Origin: Larix sibirica
Taxonomy: Eukaryota; Streptophyta; Pinopsida; Pinales; Pinaceae
Reading direction: 5' to 3'
Length of the DNA: 10,053 bases
Assembly (NCBI GenBank): GCA_004151065.3
Contig: NWUY0305028976.1
Coordinates: 1-10,053 of the forward strand
The notes under the pieces were generated by a model that was given only the letters and a program-made list of their open reading frames with translations, was not told the origin of the DNA and searched no databases. Made by a program: the position numbers and the translations under genes. Positions 1 to 7,763 of the stretch are shown piece by piece; within the stretch, counting starts at the first letter, position 1, and each line of letters starts with the position of its first letter.

Positions 1-271
1 TAGTTAATTTAGAGTTAACTTAAACATTGCTTAGCAAATTTTGACCCATACATCTGGTATCAGAGTTGGTTCTAACTCTGGAGCCTAGGGGGCCTTCCCA
101 ATAGGTTAGAAAAAATATTTTACAAACAGTTGTTTTAAGTAGTTTAATTTCAAAACACTATATTAATGATTGTATCTTGCTAGGGACTATGGAGGTGACT
201 CCCCTCTTTTTGTAACTTGCAAACATGATCCTCAATCAAATTCCTTTAGCCCAGACCATATAACTAGACTC
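1..271 (+). repeat. TRIM-like short LTR-element unit, copy 1 (5' end cut by window)
   Basis: Positions 1-52 match the 3' half of the LTR-like repeat seen whole at 272-377 and end in the usual CA. After a 2-base spacer, a primer-binding-site match starts at 55 (TGGTATCAGAG, the common plant initiator-Met-tRNA complement). The rest, 53-271, is a short internal region with no reading frame. Bases 53-235 recur with few changes at 5549-5716; the tail 236-271 is seen only here. A non-coding internal region of about 219 bp between LTRs of about 100 bp fits a terminal-repeat retrotransposon in miniature. Against this, no clear purine tract stands immediately before the next LTR at 272. The family name is unknown to me, and the element would depend on proteins supplied by other retrotransposons. 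Confidence 0.65.
55..72 (+). other. Primer-binding-site-like sequence (initiator Met tRNA), copy 1
   Basis: The 18 bases begin TGGTATCAGAG, matching the usual plant PBS for initiator methionyl-tRNA, and lie 2 bases after the LTR end at 52. The site overlaps a perfect hairpin: CAGAGTT at 61-67 pairs with AACTCTG at 74-80 around a 6-base loop. Confidence 0.6.
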
Positions 272-377
272 TGTAACACCCCTAAAATTAATTAGCAATT
301 AAGTATTATTAAAGTTAATATGTGATAGTTAATTTAGAGTTAACTTAAACATTGCTTAGCAAATTTTGACCCCTACA
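272..377 (+). repeat. LTR-like direct repeat, complete copy (106 bp)
   Basis: It begins TGTAACACCCC and ends CTACA, the TG...CA form of LTRs. Its 3' half recurs at 1-52 and most of it at 5459-5548. It separates two internal regions, each starting with a primer-site-like sequence, so the array reads LTR-internal-LTR-internal, as tandem TRIM elements or recombined LTR arrays do. It carries no ORF. No plain TATA box or polyadenylation signal stands out beyond general AT richness. Confidence 0.65.
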
Positions 378-424
378 TATGGTACCAGAGCCGGTTCTAA
401 CTCTGGAGCCTAGGGGGCCTTAGA
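378..424 (+). repeat. Copy 2 internal region of the TRIM-like repeat, cut after about 45 bp
   Basis: A second primer-site-like sequence (TGGTACCAGAGCC, from 380) follows the LTR end at 377, then the same start of the internal region as in copy 1. The match to copy 1 stops at about 422, where the LINE junction sequence begins. The rest of this unit's internal region is missing from the left flank and is not clearly recovered on the right flank. Confidence 0.6.
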
Positions 425-439
425 GATTAAGTATCATTA
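425..439 (+). repeat. Possible target-site duplication of the LINE (left)
   Basis: The 15 bases GATTAAGTATCATTA match 5468-5482 at 14 of 15 positions. They lie directly next to a T6 run (440-445), which reads as A6 on the LINE strand. The length is typical for LINE target-site duplications. The call is uncertain, because the sequences outside the two copies do not form one continuous target (see findings). Confidence 0.4.
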
Positions 440-3400
440 TTTTTTAACAAAAGACAGGTAATTTTGCATTGATTAAAAGGATGAGCTTGATAAGTCACCA
501 TTGAGGGGGAGAGAGAATCATAATTGAACATGGCTTTATTATGTGCCGACCAAATTTTCCAACAAAGATATTTTGGGAGAGTTATGCTGAAACGCTTTAT
601 CGAGACTTTGGACGGAAGGGGACTCGAGAGAATACATTTCCAACAGTTGAACATGGATTTCCAGGGGGAAGGAAGACGGGAGATAACACCGATCTCTGCA
701 TATGCATGGCGCCAAACATCTAGAGTGAATTGACATTCTTGAAATAAGTGTTTGACAAATTCTTCGGATTTTTTACAAAGACTGCACCATGAAGGGCCTT
801 GAATGCCTTTCTTTTTTAAATTGTCTCCCATTAAAATTTTCTCCTGAACCATTGTCCAACAAAATACATTTACTTTTGGCAAACCATTTGGATGCCAAAT
901 GGTCTTCCACAAATATGAAGGGGGGTTAGAAGATGATTCAAGTAGTTTTTGATAACCCAGTTTTACTTGATATCCACCAAAATTCCAATTCCATTCTCGA
1001 GAATCCTTTGAATGCAAATTGCTTGGGACAGAGCCTCTAATAGCAGAGAATTTTTTTTGTTGTTGTTCCTAAAGCGCTAGGGGAATCCCTTCTAGATTCC
1101 AACCATTCCAATCTCCTGTGGAAGGATCACAAAGAGAAATATCTTTAAGAGTTATCATTCCTCTCGATCTCGGCCATTCCTTTAATTCAGAAACCTGATT
1201 AAGAATTTCAGCAGAGACTTGGACAATGTAGTTATCATTCCATAAATCAATGTGTGCACCATTCCCTGCTTTCCAATTGAGGTGGTATATAATAAGAGAG
1301 GTCGATGCCTTGCATAGTCTCCATATACCAAAACCTTTTCCAGTCCAATCTTTTAGCTCCGGACGTAGAGGATTGAGCCGGGACAAGTATTTACTTTTGA
1401 TGGCTTGCTTCCACCAAGCATCCCTATCGCTTAGAATTCTCCAAACAAGTTTATCTCCCAAAGCTTGATTGAAGAGAGCAAGGTCATGAACCCCAATGCC
1501 TCCATTTCTTTTTTAGGAACGAACCACATTCCAATTGACTAGATGGAACTTTTTTTCACTGGATTCTCCTCCTTCCCAAAGGAATTTCTGAAGTAGAATT
1601 CCTATCAAAACTTGAATGCCTTTAGGAGCCAACATACCAAAACATTGGTAGATAGGTAAAGAGGAAAGAATTGATTTTAAAAGAGTAATTATGCCTGCCA
1701 GATTTAGCCATCTCGTGCCCCACGAGGATATTTTCTTTTTTAATTTATGAAGAATACTTTCCCACTCTTTCATAGGGACAAGACCAATCGAAATAGGGAG
1801 ACCTGAGTATTTGAAGGATTTCCAATTTGGAACGAATGAAAATTCCAGGATAATGGAAATGGCTCGCGGGATACGATATGAACAATTCCAACCAACGATT
1901 TGACTTTTACGCTTGCCGACTTTGGCACCAGAAATTTCTGTAGGTATCAAGAATTCTTTTGAATCATCTTGCAATGATTTTAGAGGCTCCCCTAAGTAAC
2001 AATGTGTCGTCTGCAAACTGGGAATGGTTTATGCTTTTAACATTCCTGGCAATTTGCAGACCAACTAAATTTCCCGCCACTCGCTCTTGTTCAAGCTGCC
2101 TAGTGAAACTATCAGCCATCAAGATATAGAGGATTAGGGAAAGTGGACATCCTTGACGGAGACCACGAGAGGCTTGAAAGAATTCCGTTGGCCTTCCATT
2201 AACCAAAGGTGCTATCCAAGGACTCCCAATGCATGCTTGCACCCATCCGATGAATCCATTAGAAAAACCAAAGTGCTTTAGAACTTGAAATAAAAAGGAA
2301 TATTTTACCCGATCAAATGTGTTGGCCATATCCAACTTTATAACCATGCCTTTTTCTCCTTCGCAATTGCTTGAATGTAAGGCTTCTTGAACAAGAATAA
2401 CATTGTCCAGGATGTTATGATTATGCATGAACCCCCCCCAATTTTCAGAGATGAGATTGGAAAGCGGAGGCTTTAGCCGATTTGCCAGGATCTTGTACAA
2501 GGCGTTGCATAATGAAATAGGCCTAAAGCGGCTGAAGGAAGTGGGGTTTGAATCTTTAGGCACAAGAGCGAGGAAGGTTGAATTAGTGCTTCCTCCCAAC
2601 TTGTCTTTGACTTTTGAGTTGTTCAACATTCAACAAAGATCGTACTTAGTAGTATTCCAGAATGCCCTATAGAAATGGATTGTAAAATTGTCTGGACCAG
2701 GAGCCTTATCAGGGTCTAAACTCCATATTGCTTTGATGACTTCTTCCTCTATAATTTCTTTACATAGCTCCATATTATCTTTCTCCGTGACCAATTGGGG
2801 AACAGGGATAATAAATTCTCTAACTCTATTTTCATCAAGTTCTGTATCTTCTGTAAAGAGAGAACTGTAATGGTCTTTAGCTGCCTTTTTTATTTCATCA
2901 AAGGAGCGGATAGGATCTCCATTCTCGGGAATGATTTCTTTAACATGATTATGGATTTCCCATGCTCGAGAATGATTGTGGAAAAAGGAAGTATTACGAT
3001 CCCCTGCTTGTAACCAAAGGTTGCAAGACTTGAGCCGTCGGTGCTCTTCCTCATTTCACAGAACATGATGCACCTCGATATTAAGTTGCTTGTCTTGCTG
3101 GAGAAGACGAGGAGTAACTATTGTTGTCTCAATACTTTCTTGCAGGACCTTTATCCAATTGCTTATTTCCTCTTTCCTTGTTGCAGTAGATTTAAAAGAC
3201 TTCTTGACCCAATCTTTAAGGGCCAGTTTGACCAATTTCAGTTTCGATTCCCATACAAAGGAAGTGGAGCCATAAATATATGTTTTCCAAGCTGTGGTTA
3301 TGATTTTATAGGATTCATTGTCTTGCAGCCACAAAGGATTGACATAGAAAGGAAGAGGGCCATAATTTTCCATTTTCGAGAAAACAATTGAAATAGGCCT

Positions 3401-4086
3401 ATGATCTGATTCATTGTATGGCAAAATTGCAGAGGAGGCCGTCTTATTCTGGAACATTAGATCGCTGCTTACAAAGAATATGCCAAGGCAGGCTGCTATA
3501 TGATGAATCCATGTTCGCTTGTTGGTCCATGTGAAGCGACCTTTTGTTGGCTTTATGTCAAAGAGATCCCAACTTGAGATAAAGTCCTCCATTTTTTCCC
3601 AGAAAGGGTCTCGGACAGAATTTCCACCTCTTTTTTCAGAATTGTAAAGAGTAGTATCGAAATCTCCCCCAATGACACATCGATTAGCATAACCATGGTT
3701 CTCAAGCTGGGATAGGGATTGCCAGAAAAGCATTTTTTCTCCATAAACCACTGGAGCATAAATATTTATGACCGTTATCAAAGATATATCATCTGTTTGC
3801 CTAAATACAATAAGAATATATGACTGTCTTTCTTCAGAAGCAATAAGTTCGAGCCGAGATGGATTCCAAAGTGAACAAATCCCTCTTGACGCTCCCCTTG
3901 AGCCGACAGCTAAGGCCTTTTACTATTTTTCCAGAATTTTACGCCGTGATTTAGCATTTCCTGTTTCTCCAATTGCATTTCTTAGATACAAAGGATAGAA
4001 GGTTTTTTAGAGATAGAGAGGTTTTTCATTGCTAATACTTTTTTAGAGCTGCCCAATCCCCTGCAATTCCAAGAAACAACCTTCAT
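427..4086 (-). pseudogene. LINE ORF2 remnant: endonuclease, reverse transcriptase, zf-RVT, broken
   Basis: ORF2 supplies nicking and reverse transcription for target-primed insertion. The start at 4086 reads MKVVSWNCRGLGSS, the hallmark of plant LINE endonucleases. Endonuclease motifs: catalytic-region Glu kept just after a TAA (3984-3982); GGDFD near 3660-3672 (family usually GGDFN); SDHRPI at 3409-3392. Linker: APGPDNF. Reverse transcriptase: RFRPISLCN; motif A LDMANTFDRV (about 2337-2308); motif B RGLRQGCPLS (about 2170-2139); motif C FADDT (2017-2003), so the catalytic aspartates survive. The zf-RVT region has WCSLCKKSEE...HLFQEC (786-733). Stops lie at 3984, 3058, 2632, 1966, 1515 and 1071 (first base on the minus strand). 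I infer frameshifts at about 3910-3925 and 1931-1940. Between the frameshifts, about 3920 to 1940 reads as one frame. The terminal TAA is 429-427. It cannot make a full protein. Confidence 0.92.
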
Positions 4087-4088
4087 TA
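4086..4088 (-). promoter_or_regulatory. ORF1 stop / ORF2 start overlap (TAATG)
   Basis: On the minus strand the ORF1 frame ending HPHTVK stops at TAA (4088-4086), and the A at 4086 is also the first base of the ATG of ORF2. Both frames are supported by family-like protein sequence on each side. Such an overlap would suit termination-reinitiation to make ORF2 protein from one transcript; that mechanism is inference. Confidence 0.6.
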
Positions 4089-5368
4089 TTTAACAGTGTG
4101 AGGATGGGGCTTACCTCCTTGTCCATTCGAGGTTGCAGAGCCGCCTGCCACTTTGTACTTGTCCAAGCTAAATTGATGAACTTGTCGAAGTTCTCAAGCA
4201 GCCTCAACTTCTCGATTTTCTTTATCTGTTCTCCTACCCCATTGCTTCTGTGAATTCCCATCATTATCTTCATTCTTATTTTTGCCAATTTTGTGAACAT
4301 ATTTGCTTCTTGTTGCAATTCCAAGATTATTCTTAGAGAATTGTTTTTAAAGAGGTTCCTTGAGGAGAGTTCACATTAATAGGGGCTTCTGAAACTAATT
4401 GTCCTTCCTCTGGATCTAATGCATTTGTAGCTATCAGATGACCCATAATTTGACTAAGCACTGGATCGGATCCAGCAATAGCTTCTTTGTAGCTTTTTGT
4501 AGGAGGAGGAGTCTCACCAGAAGAGACCTTTAACTTTTTATTCAGATCTTGTGTTGAAGACGCCTTCAAAGGGTTTTGCACAGTAGAGGTTCCTTTTTGG
4601 GTTGCTTTCCTTTTCTGAGTCCGCCATTGCTTCAAGAGGATTTTTTGGATTTCCATCTGGCTTTGCTTGCTTGTAATCCCCTGCAAAGTGACTGTAATCA
4701 TGGCAAATTTTACATTTAAACGACAATTCGTTGTTGATAATGAGACCAGGAACCATGAGTAAGCAAGATTTCAGCCAGTAAGTCCTTTTCGAGGTCCACT
4801 TCAACACAGATCCTCGCACATGATATCTGCTTGCGTTTTGGAACTGATCGATCTACATATTTGCCTAGTGAGTTTCCAATGGATCTCAGGCAATCATCCC
4901 TTCACCATACAAGGACCACAAAGGGGATGTCATCTTTAGGATCGAAATCAAGGGTCCACTGATTTAGGTATAACCCTCTAGAACCAAAGAAGTAAGGTCC
5001 ATTGCGAAATATTAGATCTCTGTCTTCTAATAGTTGAAAATAAAATACAAAAAAACCTTTACCGCGAGCATAAAGAGTCGCGCTGCCATTGATGAGCGGT
5101 CTCCAAGATTTATCTAACCATTGCTCCATTGTAGCCGGCGAAGGCCACATCCAAGTAAATTGACCGATCAAACCTCTTTCAGATAAGGCACGAGTCATGT
5201 TACAAAATGAGGTCGACGACATCTCAGCTTTAGGAATTTCATATATTTCTTTACAAATCACTCAAGGAGCTTCCGGATTCGAGGCTTGGAGGTGAGAGAT
5301 GAAAAAAGGGAGCGAAAATCTAGATCATCATTCGGGGGCGGCGAGGGAGGAGCCCCCTCCGAAACCAT
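4086..5368 (-). pseudogene. LINE ORF1 remnant: DUF4283 domain plus CCHC knuckle, broken
   Basis: ORF1 of plant L1 elements encodes an RNA-binding protein of the retrotransposition particle. The likely start is the ATG at 5368 (MVSEGAPP..., proline/serine-rich). The DUF4283-type domain spans about 5261-4735, with GKGFFVFYF and a downstream FGSRGLYLNQW block; the frame continues past a TGA at 4904-4902 to DDCLRSIGNSLGKYVDRS and ARICVEVDLEK. The expected VRLP-type segment near 4902 seems deleted. The zinc knuckle at 4714-4673 reads CKICHDYSHFAGDY, so the last Cys is Tyr. A lysine/serine-rich tail follows (4620-4340). The end reads ATSNGQGGKPHPHTVK and stops at TAA 4088-4086. I infer frameshifts near 5280, 4735, 4620 and 4333, and TGA stops at about 5270, 4904 and 4196. 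The stop TAA shares one base with the ATG of ORF2. Confidence 0.85.
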
Positions 5369-5458
5369 TGCAGCGTAGCATAAGTATATCGTGGGTTCTT
5401 GAAGCCAAGGCAACTTCTTGGATTAAAAAAGCAAAAAAATTGAGGTTATAAAGACTTG

Positions 5459-5716
5459 TGTAACACCGATTAAGTATTATTAAAGTTAATATGTGGTAGT
5501 TAATTTAGAGTTAACTTAAACATTGCGTAGCAAATTTTGACCCCTACATCTGGTAGCCGGTTCTAACTTTGGAGCCTAGGGGGGCTTCCCAATAGGTTAG
5601 GAAAATTATTTTACCAACGGTTGTTTTAAGTAGTTTAATTTCAAAACACTATATTAATGAGTGTACCTTGCTAGGGACTGTGGAGGTGACTCCCCTTTTT
5701 CTATAACTTGCACACA
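5459..5716 (+). repeat. TRIM-like unit, copy 3 (shortened LTR, damaged primer site, truncated internal region)
   Basis: The LTR-like part spans 5459-5548 (TGTAACACC...CTACA, 90 bp). Compared with 272-377 it lacks about 16 bases just after TGTAACACC. The primer-site region at 5551 reads TGGTAGCCGGTTC, which is copy 2 (TGGTACCAGAGCCGGTTC) without CCAGAG. The internal region matches copy 1 closely, including GGAGGTGACTCCCC, up to about 5716. After that the sequence is unrelated to either flank of copy 1, so the unit is truncated. It has no ORF. Confidence 0.65.
5468..5482 (+). repeat. Possible target-site duplication of the LINE (right)
   Basis: GATTAAGTATTATTA matches 425-439 with one mismatch. 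Here it is also an ordinary part of the LTR-like repeat: the same bases except the first occur at about 301-314 in the complete LTR copy. The sequence may therefore be shared by origin rather than duplicated by the LINE insertion. Confidence 0.4.
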
Positions 5717-5753
5717 GAAATCACCTACAGACGCTGAATAACTTATGCGTGGA

Positions 5754-5824
5754 GGTCCCACCGAGATTTGAACTCGGGTTATTGAACTCAGAGTCCAATG
5801 TCCTCGCCACTAGACCATGGGACT
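5754..5824 (-). tRNA. tRNA-Gln(CUG)-like gene or recent tRNA pseudogene
   Basis: The minus strand folds as a 71-nt cloverleaf. The acceptor AGTCCCA pairs with TGGGACC except for an A-C mismatch at pair 1-72. The D arm is GTCT/GGAC, the anticodon stem TTGGA/TTCAA, the loop CTCTGAG (anticodon CTG, glutamine), and the T arm CCGAG-TTCAAAT-CTCGG. The internal A box (TGGTCTAGTGG) and B box (GAGTTCAAATCTC) are in place. It resembles plant nuclear tRNA-Gln, not the plastid trnQ. Weak points are the broken first acceptor pair, a changed D loop and anticodon-loop position 38 (G), and no T4 terminator within about 40 bases downstream. It may be a decaying copy. It lies 37 bp from the broken end of the short repeat. 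Confidence 0.75.
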
Positions 5825-6490
5825 TTTATGGAAAATAAATCACGGTCTGATATGCAATGCGGGCCTTGTATATGACATGAATGACCCCTAACTCATCTCG
5901 CCCCTTCAAGGTTTGTGTTGGAAATTGAATAATTTTATTTAATTTTTTGAGATAAATTTGCATGAGAGCCAGATGGACTCAATGCACAGTACCTTTTTCT
6001 AATTATGCTTGATAACTTGACTAAGTTCATTTGTTAATTAACCTTTATTAGTTTTCATTTCTTATTTCTGAATTTAAATATTAGCTATAATATTAATATC
6101 CACCTTTAGCTAATTTAAGTTTAATAATACTTGAGACTCACTCTCTTAAATTACCGTTCCATGAATTCAGAGAATAAGTAAATACTACTGAAAACTTAGA
6201 GACATATAAACAATTACAAAGATATATCCAATGCATTCAGAGAATAATTACCGCGACATAAATAATTCTTTACTCGTAAAATATCAATTCGAACTCAATC
6301 ATAAACACATATAAACAGAGATATAGATAGACAAATTATAATCATAGCCACATACCTTCAGAGTGGGCACTGGCTCTCAAGGATGAGCCATGGAAGACTT
6401 AGCTCACTACAGATATAACGATATCTGCACACAAGAAATAGAAATTCTATTACTTGCAAAATGATAATGAATTGTTACATCACTGCGTGT
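5825..6490. other. AT-rich stretch with no gene recognised
   Basis: I see no reading frame of note or family match. Two copies of ATTCAGAGAATAA (6165-6177 and 6235-6247) lie 70 bp apart. A short perfect inverted repeat CAGATAT-AACG-ATATCTG lies at 6410-6427. On the minus strand, the segment from about 6425 to 6357 is bounded by a TGTGCAG-like acceptor and an AAG/GTATGT-like donor, but carries no convincing coding sequence. Confidence 0.4.
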
Positions 6491-6495
6491 TACCA

Positions 6496-6503
6496 TATAT
6501 ATA
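6496..6503 (+). promoter_or_regulatory. TATA-box-like motif
   Basis: TATATATA is followed by a GAGAGAG run and then by less biased sequence in which the short protein-like frame (6557-6754) and the 7129 reading frame lie on the same strand. It could be the promoter of that transcription unit. In AT-rich DNA the motif is common, so support is weak. Confidence 0.2.
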
Positions 6504-6556
6504 GAGAGAGTTAAGCTGATAACTAATTCGAGTTGCTTGGAATATACATTAATTAA

Positions 6557-6754
6557 AGTAAAGAGTTCTATAAACAAATCCTCAGATTCTGGAGGAAGGT
6601 ATCTTGCATAACTAGCATAGTAAAGACTGTGCCTTTAATACAAGCATATGGCATCAAAATGGTTCAGATCTTCGATACTCCTGGGGCTGTTATGGATGGC
6701 ATGAATCTAGAAGCTCCATCGAATCTTTCAAGTGCAGAACCCTTGAAACTTTGA
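6557..6754 (+). pseudogene. Short protein-like open stretch, unknown
   Basis: This frame is open for 65 codons between a TAA at 6554 and a TGA at 6752. Its first ATG is at 6659, leaving 31 codons (MVQIFDTPGAVMDGMN...). The composition is protein-like, with no run of low complexity. A DTPG tetrapeptide recalls the G3 motif of GTPases, but no P-loop or other GTPase motif is seen nearby, so no function is assigned. GGAAG/GTATCT at about 6593-6604 could be a splice donor. It could be an exon of a gene running toward 7129, a relic, or chance. Confidence 0.2.
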
Positions 6755-7029
6755 CCTCGTACCCTAGTGGAATCAAAATTGAACCTTTGCTTGTTCGATT
6801 ACATTGTTGTCTTCTACCAGCCTCGCTTGATAACCTGAATCTAAATATGCAATCTGAAGGGTTTTTCATTAGTAGATATTACATAACTGTACATAAACTA
6901 AGTAATGTCCAAACTTAAACTTCAAATTCACTATACAATTATCTGAAATATCAGTCTTGTGTACCTCGTAACATTTATGGCTCGGGATTGGAGGAGTTTG
7001 GAGGATTAAGTTAATAAGAAATAAGCATA
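6755..7029. other. Spacer with no feature recognised
   Basis: The region is AT-rich with frequent stops in all frames and no match to the repeats elsewhere in the window. It could be intron or 5' untranslated sequence if the plus-strand frame downstream belongs to a spliced gene. Confidence 0.3.
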
Positions 7030-7128
7030 ATGGATATCAAAATGGCTATTAAGGGGATAAAAATAGTGTCAATTTGCAAGCCCATCAGGCAGTTTTGGGG
7101 TGGTTCGTCATCCAATTTCTGTGTGGTT

Positions 7129-7485
7129 ATGGCTAATCCTATGAATCCCAACCCGTTCAACAACGATGGTAACAATGAAGTGAAGAATATTCTCTGTAGG
7201 ATGAACTCTCAGTTGGAAAATATGAGACAGTCCATTGTGCATTTGAGTTCACTCTTGGAAAGGCAGGAAGCCAAACAGGATGAGCTGGAAACCAGTCTAA
7301 ACGGGCAGGGCAAGGAAATCAAGAAGCTTGCTAGTGAAGCAGATATGCATTACAATATCATCTTGGGTTTTGTTCATGGATCTCACTCTGTTGAGGGTCA
7401 GCCTTCGGTTTCTTCTGCATCAAAACTACTTGAGGAGGAAACTGTTAAACAGACCGCTTTGGGTGTAATGGAGCAACCGTATTAA
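7129..7485 (+). CDS. Hypothetical coiled-coil-like protein (gene 3' part or retrocopy)
   Basis: The frame is open from 7030. I prefer the ATG at 7129 because ATGGCT is a common plant start context and MANPMNPNPFNND makes a plausible N-terminus; the residues upstream (7030-7128) look less like a protein start. From 7129 the product is 118 residues. An Asn/Pro-rich start is followed by a charged helical stretch (NSQLENMRQSIVHLSSLLER, then QEAKQDELETS) with leucine spacing suggestive of a coiled coil. The end reads EQPY and stops at 7485. A +1 shift near 7475 would continue in an acidic frame (SPDEDDQLMEEAHSGHWFS) to TAA at 7546, so a frameshift may have shortened it. A 3'-UTR-like stretch, AATAAA and an A9 run follow. 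I do not recognise the family. It may be a last exon or a processed pseudogene. Confidence 0.5.
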   Translation: MANPMNPNPFNNDGNNEVKNILCRMNSQLENMRQSIVHLSSLLERQEAKQDELETSLNGQGKEIKKLASEADMHYNIILGFVHGSHSVEGQPSVSSASKLLEEETVKQTALGVMEQPY

Positions 7486-7763
7486 AAGCCCTGACGAGGA
7501 TGATCAACTCATGGAAGAAGCACACAGTGGCCACTGGTTCTCTTAATCCCTTTTAATTCTTGAGATATTTCATATGAATTTTGCTTTTCAGACAGAACAT
7601 CCGGTTATATGGTTTTAGTTCTAGGAATGTATTAGACTTTCAGATATTCTTCCAATCTGCTGTGGAAGAATTTTGATTTTTTGCACAGCTTTTAGAAACT
7701 CCTATGAAACAGTTTTGATTATAAGAGTTCTATGGTTGTTTGGTCTTCCACAACCTTTTTTAT

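Larger units (their letters stand above)
440..5467 (-). mobile_element. Degenerate plant L1-type LINE (non-LTR retrotransposon), about 5 kb
   Basis: On the minus strand the element reads: short leader (to 5368), ORF1 (DUF4283-type domain, CCHC knuckle, basic/serine-rich tail), ORF2 (apurinic-type endonuclease, reverse transcriptase, zf-RVT), then an A6 run at 445-440. This is the standard order of plant L1-clade LINEs, which copy themselves by target-primed reverse transcription. Coding potential is destroyed by at least seven in-frame stop codons and several frameshifts, so the copy is old and inactive. It sits inside an array of short LTR-like repeats. The right (5') boundary is uncertain within about 5445-5467. 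There is essentially no 3' UTR, and no RNase H domain after zf-RVT. Confidence 0.9.

Noticed and set aside
178-235. CTAGG...GGTGAC-like segment as a 5S rRNA module, as in Cassandra TRIMs
   Set aside because: Only short scattered matches occur. The order and spacing of the 5S promoter elements are absent, and the segment lies in the internal region rather than the LTR.
524-3998. Several plus-strand open frames of 60-116 codons
   Set aside because: They lie opposite the LINE ORF2, whose minus-strand product has strong family motifs throughout; they are antisense shadows.
4043-4324. Minus-strand 93-codon frame as a separate gene
   Set aside because: Another minus-strand frame through the same bases gives the family-like end of ORF1 (QKQWGRRTDKENREVEAA, later HPHTVK) and the start of ORF2, so this frame is a shadow.
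5754-5824. Plastid-derived trnQ
   Set aside because: The sequence and the CTG anticodon fit the nuclear tRNA-Gln type; plastid trnQ has anticodon TTG and a different body.
6357-6427. Possible minus-strand exon with good-looking splice sites
   Set aside because: The open frame is short and ends in a stop just before the donor, and no neighbouring exon was found.
5913-6500. TGTTGGAAATTG start as the beginning of a copia-like LTR
   Set aside because: No matching second LTR, primer site or coding region was found, so the TG start alone is not evidence.
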